Positions 38,401 to 50,400 of a DNA stretch of 52,915 nt are shown piece after piece. The stretch lies in contig NC_088295.1 in NCBI RefSeq assembly GCF_032854445.1, positions 31,740,470 to 31,793,384 of the forward strand, read 5' to 3'. This DNA is from Liolophura sinensis. Its lineage: Eukaryota; Mollusca; Polyplacophora; Chitonida; Chitonidae. The notes under the pieces were generated by a model. It ran no database searches, had not been told where the DNA came from, and saw only the letters and a program-made list of their open reading frames with translations. Every line of letters begins with the position of its first letter. Within the stretch, counting starts at the first letter, position 1. The position numbers were made by a program, and so were the translations under genes.

Positions 38401-41400
38401 TAATGTTTCATTTTCTGAACGTGCATCTTCAATACCGTCACTGATTTAGGAAACGTTCGTCGTTACGATGGTTATGCACCGGCTGCGTGGATAGGTACAA
38501 GCCGTGCGACGTAATGGTCAATTACACTGTCGTTCTGCAGACGAAAGTAACGCATCCTACAAATCGTGAGGGAAAAATCGGGTTTTCAATGGACAGTATC
38601 TGTCAAGTAGGAGAGGTGTATATCTCTGTATCCGGTAACCGAGACGACTGAGTTATCTCCGGCATTTGTTAGGCTATGAAGACAATGACCACTGTAAGGC
38701 AATTCACATGTACATCAGCCTTCTGCGCAGAATCAATGAGTCTTTAGCAGGATAAATTCATACATGGTTACTCAGTGGCATGATACGGAAACATTATGGG
38801 TGTCAGTAACCGTGTATGTCCGTATCCGTATCCTTCACTGAGTAAACGTGTCCAGCTAACAGAGTCATGCTGGTCATCTAGTACTACTCATCATACAAGA
38901 GAAGATTACGCCAGATACATGAAAACTATCTTCTATATGCATGATCAAAACAAAACACCAAAACTGAGTTTCTTGACCATATTTGGAAGAAACTAAGTGC
39001 TTTCCTCTCAAGTTCTTTACGAGAAATTGTTGTGTACGTAGACATATATGGTTGGCATAAGTGTAAAGCATTCAAGATTACACAAACCTACCTTAAGGTT
39101 CTCAATCTGGGTTTTAGGATCGTCTCTGAATATCTCCGAGGTGATGACAGTCACATTATTCAACGCCAGCTCGTCCAGTAGCCCGTCTAAAATCTAACAA
39201 CAGAGACACCTCATGAATATCACCGAAAAACAGATCATTTATTTTCTTGATCAGAAATATCATGTCACCAGGTAATAATACAATAACATGGACTGAAATG
39301 TCGAATGACTGTACATACATTATCAAAGAGAGTTGGACAAATACTTTTAAATGAATGGCTGGTTTTAAATCATCATACGTTCTCATTAATGTTGAAGGGT
39401 TTGAAGAAAGGGATAGCAAATGCACGTAATAGGAGGAAATTCGAATTTCATATACGTGTCGAACTCACTCGTGTTGAATGGCTAAGAGCTGTGGTATATA
39501 CGCAAAACAAGAATAAGTGACCAATGTGCGGTAACAAGCTTCCACGCATGCGCATTACAATAATATGAACACCATCCCAACAGCAACAGCCAAAACAACA
39601 CAGTCCTCCCATAGAGCGGCTTTTCACAGCCCAAACCTTGACACGCTTGTCATTTGTTAATGTGATAAGAGTTATGTACACCACGCTGCTATGGCGGAGA
39701 TTTAAGCGCACCCGCTTGGGTGCGTTCGAGACAAGGGCTAAATACACGTACGTCACCTAGATACTTGACTTGCTTAAAATTTATCAGGAATAAACCAAGT
39801 ACTGGTTGACCTGGTGTTAGTATCGACTGAATGGGTGGGTCGTCATGTCTGGTCACGAACAAGGACACCTATAGCAATGATATCAAAATTTTTTCATGTT
39901 GATATGAAAAAAAAAACACATGACTGAATATACTATATACATTAGTTTTACTGACAGTGACACCTGACGTGGAGAAAAGCTCTACAGACTCGTGTATGGT
40001 GACCACTTACCTCGACACTGGTGTATTAGCCTTTTACCGTGGAGAAACAGCTCTAGAAACTGATGTATTGTGACCTCTTACCGTGGAGAAACAGCTCTAG
40101 AAACTGATGTATAGTGATCTCTTACCGTGGAGAACAGCTCTAGAAACTGATGTATAGTGACATCTTACCGTGGAGAACAGCTCCAGAGATTGGTGAATGG
40201 TGGCCACCCTCTTCCATCCAAATTGCTTAATGATTTCCACTCTGGCCGGATTCACCTTCGTGTCGGGAGCATTGAGACGAAAAAAACGAGGAAATCTGCT
40301 TTTGTCAGACAAGGCCGGAGATGTAGAGATGTAAGAGATCTGGAGAGAGCGTTATAATCGCATTTACACATTATCCACGAGGAAATGTGTGAGTAGGCCT
40401 GAAAAAGCCTGGAAATCCGGTAAGCTACCACTGACCTGAAGCTCTAACATTATTCCATTAACCTTAAATATTACTGAACACCGTTACACAATGCTAAAAC
40501 ACTCACAGCGTCACAAATTTCCTGACTCCCTGTGAAATGGCCTTGCTGGAATGTTTCACTCTATACATGAATATTAGCAGCCGGTATTTAAAAACCACCA
40601 AAGAAAATAAAAGAAATCCCAAATACCCAATAACTGTAGCATTGCACAGAAGTCAATGTTCTCTTGCACTTAAGCATTTTATTTAGTGAATGACTCGCTT
40701 TATGTATAGGATGTCAAAACTTTCATCGATGTGCCCAAGTTAAGAGAGAATATACCCAAAATCTGACTGACCAACAAACCGATGGACCTATCTACACACA
40801 AACAGAACGTTGATTAATAAAGCTTCTCGCTGCAGCTGAAAATTTAACCTACATTGGCCTGTTCTCAGTTTCCCCACCCAAACTTGACAGCCGTCAAATA
40901 AAGAAAAAATTCTTGAGTACTGCCTTAAACACCTAAGTGAATAAAGACCTGTTTGCTGCAGTTAACACAAGTCAACAGGGTAAATAAGAACAGCATTGTA
41001 CTAAAATAGCACAATGTTTAATGTAAACCCTGACAATTTTCGTTGAGGTTATCTTTAAGGAATTTGTTTGTTTTTCTAAGTTGCATAGTTTGGCGGCTAT
41101 ATTGAATTTTAAGCAAAACTTTAAAGTCTTCCTTTCAATGATCAATAGGTGCATCCTTTGTGAAATCTGATATGCATGTACAGCAATACTGGTTACATGA
41201 CATTTGAAAAAGACAAAAAATCCTTTAAAGACTTTTAGAAGCTCAGCATTTGTGGACCATAAAAATTTTTGAATTTTGATATATTTCAGATTATTTTGGA
41301 CTGGTGATTCCGAATCTATGTTTGTACCGTGTTTACATATAGTCTCAAACTAATTTCAGGGTTTTGAAATCACGTACTTTTTGTGGCATGTAAATCAAAA

Positions 41401-44400
41401 GCTATGAATGCTGGAAATTTATAATTGCACCAAACTATAGCCACCTTCAGCAAAATTTACAATATCTGAGCAAACTATTAGTAGTTATCTTGCAAGAGAT
41501 GTTTAAACGGCGTAATCCAATTTCAGAAGTATAAACTGAAGCCCTTAAGTAAATCTGACCAAATCCCTAACCCCAAATACTTAACTGTAGATGTTTTTAA
41601 AGCGAACTGCCTTCTTACTATACCAGCATCGTTGTGTTGTTGAGCGATTGCTACAAACAATGTCATGTCGCTCTATACTAAAGCTGTGTAGACTGCTTGG
41701 AAGTCGTGAAACTGCAGTCAGTTCAAGTTACGAGTAAAACTATGCACCATTTGTAAAGGATTATATAGAAGGCTTTACGCTTCAAAACGTTATGGACGTT
41801 TCAGGTCAATGGTCGCAAGACCAGTAATCAAAACGACATGTAACACAAAAGAACTAAGAAAGTACATACAGTACGAAATTAGGACGACATTATGCACAGA
41901 GAGGCACGTTGGAAAGGCAGAAGGTATGTTTTAGGCGAAAGAGTGTATCATTATTCAAAATCGTGTACCATGTCAATATGTCGATAATACAATACAGTCT
42001 GTGTGTCTCAGTTGCGCTTTGACTGTAACTGTTCATATATTTAAAGTGGCAATCTAATTCAACGCGATGAAATATCTATCCGCTGGCTCCGCTTTAAACG
42101 GAATTAGACACAGCCATTAATCAGTGCCAGAAATTCTGGACACTGTGTCAATATTTATTTACAAGAGAATTATACTGGACACTGTCCCGATATTTACTTA
42201 CAAGAGAATTATACTGGACACTGTGTCGATATTTTCTTACAAGAAAATTATACTGGACACTGTGTCGATATTTTCTTACAAGAAAATTATACTGGACACT
42301 GTGTCAATATTTACTCACAAGAGAATTATACTAACTGGAAAACTTAAGAAATTTTTGATAAATAACCTTGACAATAGTTTTTCCACTAATAACCTGTAGC
42401 ATAACACACAGGATCTAACAAATTGATTTTATGAGGTGAACATCTGCTAAAACACAAATCAGATCAGTTCAACTATACTGCCTAATATAGTGCGTTTTAC
42501 TCAACCGTGATGCTTTAAACACGGCGATTTTAAGCCGGGAAGATTCCTTTTGGAAATTATTTTTCCTTCGTGTTAATTCTACGATTCTGATCTCGGCATA
42601 GTAAATCAACACATTCTTCCGATCAATTACACAACCTGATGATACAAAGCTTTGATCCTGAGTGGAAAAAACAAGTCAATAAAGCAGGGCATAAACTAAT
42701 TTAAATCTAAAACGGCAGCCGTCCCTGTAACGAAACAGCATTAACCCACTAATACCAGGTAACACGCGTTCTTGAGACGCGTCGGCAGTTATGCTGGTCG
42801 TCATTAGAAAACATACCCCTCCATTCGGTCCGGTTTTTGGAATTCTATCTTTTAGCGTGGGTCGTTTACGTAACAAGAGGATTGAGAGCCATGATATACG
42901 GATTTTGTTTGGGGATCGCCAGCGTATTGCGAATGTATATTTTCCAAATACCATTTGCCGGCACCACTTAAATACAAGAATTTATTTATTTATTTGATTG
43001 GTGTTTTATGTCGTACTCAAGAATAGTTCACTTATACGGTCGCGGACAGCATTATGGTGGGAGGAAACCGGGCAGAGCCCGGGGTAACCCACGACCATCC
43101 CCAGCTTGCTACAAGACAATCCCACTTACGGCCGGAGAGGAAGCCAGCATGAGCTGGACTTGAATTCACAAAGACCGCATTGGCGAGAGGCTGCTGGGTC
43201 AATACGCTGCGCTAGCGCGCTAACCAACTGAGCCACGGGGGCCCCTAAACACATGAATGTTAGTAACTTTATTCGATAATATGTTGAAACAGACAGTTAC
43301 TTGTTGCCTTTAAAATCACGTCATCTTGAATCCAGACAAATATATCAGACGCATGAGTGAAAGACATAGGTTGTCTCTATTATTGTTTAATTCCATGTGA
43401 AGTAAAGCAAAGACGTTGGTGTCCTTATTTAGAATCTAGCCATCTGATTTACTGTGTTAAAATAAAACTTTGGAATTAAAAATTTTTAGTTTGACTGCTG
43501 TAAATTTTCTACATCGTTATCGGCCATATGCATAAATGTACCTCATAATGAACGAGTGCAGCTGGTCTTTTATCTTTAACAGGTATAACGAGTAGTGTAA
43601 TTAAAGCAATTTACCTGAACCTGATTCCACAGGTGTGAAGCCTGGGAAGTCGACTGGCTGACCAATGAGCAGCCGGCACCAAGAATCATTTGAATAACGA
43701 TGTCTTCACGGTAAAAGTTCCTGAACATGACATCGGCCCCAAGCCCCGGGTCGCACTGTAAAATGAATGTACAAGTTATTGAGTGGGTCATTCAATGAGG
43801 GACCAACTCGTCGCAAGTTAGCCTGATGCCCTGTGGCCTATTGTTTATTGACCTATTTTGATAATATTTTTCACGATATTTGCAAGTTTGGCTAAACGGC
43901 AGAACACATATTTTAGCTGGATAATAATGTACACATATTATTGGGTCCGAGATGTCTTAAGCCACAAAATGATAAAACAGTAAGAAAAGGCATCCGTGTT
44001 ATGTCCCAATAATTCTTCCATTGCAGAAGAAAATTGCAACGACATTCGCGATGTGCATCCTTACGCTCATTAGAGACGCAAAAGTTAATGATACATACAG
44101 GAAACAAGGAGAAGGAATAGCGCATGAGAAAAGAATAAACTTCTATATGTTTGACTAGCATGGGCTCTAATTGATTCGTCTTCTGCTCCTTTCACTGTTG
44201 TTAATTGATTTCCATTTTTTTGCGTTTGGCAAAGCATGTTCATCAGAAGCAAATGTTCAGCTTGATATTTGATTACCTCGAAGTCATTTGTTAATGAACA
44301 TGAGTTTATTCGGACCCAAGTCAAGTTTGAACTAGAAAGCAATGTTAACAATCACATAGACCGATAAGGTCCGGGAAAAAAGTGAAAAAAATACGAAAGA

Positions 44401-47400
44401 TATCTTTCGCATATTGTAACAAATCACCGGTTTTAGACTTTTGTATTCATTTATTAAGAAATGCAATATACAAAGACAACAAGTAAATCCAGAAGTTACA
44501 TGTCATCCCACATAAATGTACTTTCAACTTTAATTTTCTCGCCACAATATGGCTGAAATATTGCCGGTGTGGAGTTAAGCCATGATCATTCATTCATTCA
44601 TTCAACTTTGATTTTCAAATCATATAAGTAACTATAAAACGCCAAGCAAAAGCTATAGGACATACTATGAAACCACAGGCAATACGATGTAAGCAGCAAT
44701 GGACGTTCACATTTATTAAGTGATTAGCAAACCCAAGAAGAATGTAAACTGATGTTTTCATATACACGTGTTGTCAATCATTTAATTGATGGATGCTCTC
44801 ATTCAGGCGGAGTATTGACTTCACGTTCAAGTCGAAGAATCAATACCAATCAATCATGGTCGACCTAATGCAGGTATTGATACATTTCACCGGAAACTCC
44901 ATCTAATCATGAATGTTTTATATCCGAAGAGTGTTAAATATCTCATGGAGCGGAAATCTGTTCTTGTTGCTGTCGATATGCAGGAAACTCTCTCTCACAC
45001 ATTTCACATAAAAACCACAAATATACCTCCCACTATTGTTATCACCCATTGTTATCCTTCGTAGTATGGCGTCCAAGTGCTGCACGCTTGCCGAAGTCAA
45101 CATCCTTCCCGGAAAGATCGGGGCACTTTGATATCAGCCTAACGATTTTTCCGATTCATAAGCATCATAATCTGAGAATAGATTGCATTTGGGAAAGCAT
45201 TCGGTTATGTACCTGACTTATTTAGTTTTAGTTTACCTCCGTTTCTTCACATTTATCATGGAACGGATCGAAAGTGTTTGTTTCAGGGAGCACGAAAGAG
45301 AAAATGGACATCATACTATACAAAATAATTGAGAAAAACACAATGTCTAAGGTGGCAGAGATAAGATTCTCCCAAGATTAAAAGTGATTTTTACACTGGA
45401 TAAATAATAATACTGGTAATGATAAATATAGCTGCTTAAGCCTTTGATTCCAGCCAATGCGGCGTCACGTCGTTTAATTGAATATTGTATTTATGTATTG
45501 AAACATAAAGAAAAAAGCGTACATCATGTATAGCCATCATTAAATTGTACGCACTCTATGTAGCACGTGTATATTAGCCAACTGTAGTAATAGGCCTTTG
45601 GGCACTTCTTGAAGTCCTTTTGTTTTTAACACAGGTGATCGATTTTCAGCATCCGATACAGTACATATATAGCCCTTTTAACTCAGCAATTTTAAAAAGT
45701 ATACATCGCAAGAAATAAATAAGGCCAGGCTTATGACCCGGACCTCAAACTACGTCAGGTAACATGAATAGAAGCTTTAAATTCATTTTTCCACATAACA
45801 TTCACTGCGTGCCTCTTACGTGTACTAAATTTCCACTCAATCGGACATGGGATTCTAGAGAAAATGCTTTGCAACATGGGCTCCAAGTCACATTACTCAG
45901 AACACAAATAATTTTCATCTGCATAAGTTTATCCTTAGGCCTTAAATTTCCACTTGGGATTTCTCCGCTCTCTAAACTACAGTTCCTCACACAAACTTAA
46001 TTGATACAATTTCATCACAAATTGTTTCAGTGTTTAACAAAACTGGTCACCGCTACATTAACGTCAAAGGCAACAAAGCCTTCTTGAGTTCAACTACATA
46101 CAAGGGTTACCATTCATGGGATGTTTTGATTTTCATTTAGTTCCTTGTATTCCACATTAATAACATCTTTCGTTGAAATTCGTTGAAACCATATACCAAC
46201 AGTGTATAGGTATCCCGATGGGTACAATCTTTGCACCTCCTTTTCGGTCCGATATTTCTTATTCACTAACAGTTTATTGCTGATCTGATCTGCTAGCTTT
46301 AAACAATCCATACATAGACAAGGTTGTGAAAGATATTTACCCACCTTCGCTGGATTTAACGGAAACCACAGATTCTCCAGATGGTACATCTTATCTGGAC
46401 CTGTATCTCTACAGACCAAAACGGTCTCTCTCTCTTGCACGCTGTACGACAAGAGTGATAGTTTCAATTTTGACATTGTAAATTATTATCGAGAACTTAT
46501 ATTCTAGCATGGTACACGACTTGAATACTGATTTCACACAGTCGCCTGCAGCATGCCTTGCGTCTTTCGAACATCATTGAAAACTGATGACCGCTTCTCT
46601 TTGTTTGATTCCGTTCTATTTGTATTTTATATACTTTCTTAGTTCTTTGGCGGTTTGTGATAAACGTCGTTTGGGAATTGGCCTTGTGATTATTAACCCG
46701 TAACGTCTTTATTGGTTGACACTGGTATACCAATGTCTGCTTCGACGCATAGATTAAGACTGCCCCTCTAGTTTTATTTCTTAAAGCTACTTGTGGCTAC
46801 TTGCCACAGTTAAATTTTCAATGGAGTAGAAATTATTGGCAAACCAAAAGCAAACAGTTTTTTGGTCTCATGACATTTTCACCTAGTAGCTAGCTTGTAA
46901 AATTTCCAACAAAGAATGTCCTCTTGGCTTTGTGCAATTGCAGTTTTAATTCCACCTCACTCTCATCAGCTGCTCTGGAGAAGATGATTTTTTCGTTTTG
47001 CACAATATCTAACATGGCTGCTACGTAGGGTGATCAGAAGTTCCCAGATATTAAGATGCACTTGTGAGCCCGCTTGCACAAAAAAGTTACAATCGCGACC
47101 GTAGGCCAAATTTGACTCGTACATAAAGGTAACATGTGTAAATGAACAATGTATCGGTCAATAACTTTTCTTGCCTTCATTTTCAAAAGAGCTCTGCATC
47201 AAAATGATTCAGCTGCTAATAACAACATGTCGAAAAAAGCTCGTGACATCTTTTGAGACAATTGCATTGCACATCTTTGCAAACCACGCGGAAAAGTACT
47301 AGCAGTCTACCTGAGGCAAGTATGTGTATTTAGTGTTAGTCTTGGGATAATTGTAAACATTTACAGCATGTCGACCCGATTGTAATTTCTGATTTAGGTT

Positions 47401-50400
47401 ACAACTACCGCAGCTTATAATCCCTCCTTGTGTGTAAAATGCTTATATTGTCTCTCTCGTGTATGTTTATAACATTCTTAAAAATAGTTTAAAAGAAACC
47501 GAAATATCGAATAACCTTTACTTTGGTGTGCATTAAAAGAATTTCGTTAAAATTTGAGTACTAATATTTATTTCGTGACCCGTCTAAACAGAGATTTAAA
47601 GGCAAACTGTTTAGTAATATCTGAAAAACTGTGGGACATTATATAGATGTTTGACAGATAAGTGATGTATATGTAGCGTGAATTATTGAGCTGTTCATGG
47701 TATTATAAAAAAAAAAACACGTCAGCATAGCTGTCTAACTGATGTATAGCTTTACACTTGCGCTTTCAGGTTATAGGGTAGACCCGGGATCAAACCCGGG
47801 TCGGGTCCTACCAAAGACTTTAAAGATGATACTTGATGCTGCCTCGCTCAGCACTGATTTTCCTGGTGTCAGCAAGGAAACATGACTGATTGGCCTGGTG
47901 TCAGTATATTGGGGTATCATGTGTGGTGTCTTTGATATGATATTTCAGTGGTGGCAGTACTTTAGCGGTATGGATTCCTACCACAAGAAGACACACTGTA
48001 TGTGCACACATCTAACTACTCCTCGTCGTCATATGACTGAAAAATTGTTAAGTTCGACGCAAATCTCTAAGCATACATATATACAGAAAGAAAGAAAGAA
48101 AAACGATTTTACTGTGTTCAGAGGATATATGAAATAAGCAAGAACCGAATGAATGATGAATGACTAAATCCTTGGCATTGACTGATTGGTGTTTTACGCC
48201 GTACTCAAGAATATTTCACTTATACGACGACGGCCAGCATTATGGTGGAAGGAAACCGGGCATAGCCCGGGGAAACCCGCGACCATCCGCAGGTTGCTGA
48301 GAGACTACGTCAATTTAGCTTTACTGAATGTTATTCTACATGCCATAAGGTCATCCATGATAAATGATAACATGATGTTTTTTTTAGACACTTGAGTTAT
48401 ATTTTAAGTAGAAGCCTCCGTGGCTCAGTTGGTTAGCGCGTTAGCGCAACGTAATGACCCAGGAGCCTCTCACCAATGCTATCGGTGTGAGTTCAAGTCC
48501 AGCTCATGCTGGCTTCCTCTCCGGCCTTACGTGTGAAGGTCTTGCAGCAACCTACGGATGGTTGTGGGGTTTCCCCGGCCTCTGCCCGGTTTCCGCCCAC
48601 CATTATGCTGGCCGCCATTATATAAGTGAAATATTCTTGAGTACGACGTAAAACACCAATCAAATAAATAAATAAATAAATAAATAAATTTTAAGTGGCT
48701 TCCAGCTGGGAATCTATGCGTCGAAACAGACATTATTAAATCACCCAACCAATAAACCCAAAACGACGTATAACACAAACCACCAAAGAGCAAAGAAAGT
48801 ATATACAGTAGAAAATTGGACGGATTCACGCAAAGAGAAGCAGTCAATAGTTTTCAATGCTGTTAAAAGACGCAGTCTATGTTCTAGGTGACTGACTGAA
48901 ATCAGTATTCAAATCGTGTATTATGGTAGAATATATTTATTTATTTGATTGGTGTTTTACGCCGTACTCAAGAATATTTCACTTATACGACTGCGGCCAG
49001 CATTATGCTGGGTGGAAACCGGGCAGAGCCCGGGGGAAACCCACGACCATCTGCAGGTTGCTGGCAGACCTTCCCACTTACGGGCGGAGAGGAAGCCAGC
49101 ATGAGCTGGACTTGAACTCAAAGCGACCGCATTGGTGAGAGGCTCCTGGGTCAGCGAGCTAACCAACTGAGCCACGGAGGCCCCCTGGTAGAATATAAGT
49201 TGTCGATAACAAAATATGTATCTGAGCTGCATAAAAATGTTTATGTCAACTGACAGACTACCATCCAAAGTATCTTTTAAAGGCATTAAATATTTTTTAG
49301 AATTATTTCACCAGTAAAAGTTCAGTAAAGTTTCGTCTTGACACAACTTCAGTGCTTCTCGTTTACTTTAGCACTCTAACGTCGAAAGTATTTTCCGTAT
49401 TATAGTCAAGGAAGTAGCCTATGGCGGGTAAAAGTTATGAACCTCGGCGATGAAGTGATAAATAGCTTTCTCGGAAATGGGACAGAATGGAAGGATATTT
49501 CTTCCACTGCATGAATTGTTGATACAACAACCCTGCTGTATCATTTAAAGTTTAAGTATCCTGTAGATGCACGGCCAAGGAATTCCTGGTTCAGGTCCTA
49601 ACCTAAGGAGGGACTGAGCTGCTGGCAAAAGCCCCGTGTTAACTGTTTACAGAATTACAAGATTATTGTTGCACAGCTAGATTCATGCTCAATTCTGAAA
49701 CAAATGGAATTTTAAAATTTAAGCACCACTGAGGCTAATCTAGGCATTCGACTGTCGCTGAATTTTATAGTTCAGTTTTGTGGTGGTGGCTTCTAAGATG
49801 AGAGCGGTGCTGACTTAGTTATCCCGGACGTCAAAGGACCTCGGCTTGAGCACGGCATTTCAATAATTTTACTGTATTTTATGACAGAAAACAGCAAAAA
49901 ATCAGCCCTTGTATGTATTTCATTCCCACAAACTTTCGGCATCCCTCAAGAATTATTCACTGACTCTGATATTTGTTATTTAGAAACTACTGACTACACG
50001 CTAAAATGAACGACAAAAGATGCATTTGTTTGAACAGTCGTTGAATATTACACGGCTTGTAAATCAAATGATTTTACGTCATTGGTTGTCTGTAAGGGTA
50101 CACACCTAGCCCGCCGGCTACACGCAAATCGTTGTAAGCGATCTCAAAATGATGTGCAATAGTTCTTTGTTGTCAAGTGTCCCTTCATGGAGGGAAGGAC
50201 TACGCCACAGCTTAGGCCGCGCAATCTGATAGCAATTTGTTTGATTGGATCAAATTCTCAAGATGTCTCCCTCGTTTCACATCAGCCATTTGTGCAGTAT
50301 TGTCAAGTTATTCTGTCAAAATCTCATTAAAATAATAAAGTATGATACTTTCTAGCACGCCTGAAAATGCTGCTTTCTATTGGATTTCGATTGTTATGTC

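Noticed and set aside
42124-42399. 91-codon frame ILDTVSIF...
   Set aside because: Follows from the 39-bp tandem repeat.
47780-47815. Possible tRNA gene around gggatcaaacccgggtc
   Set aside because: Only a B-box-like arm is present; it continues into a family C SINE and no full cloverleaf forms.
48410-48490. tRNA gene at cctccgtggctcagttggtt
   Set aside because: It is the tRNA-derived head of a SINE with target duplications and a tetranucleotide tail.
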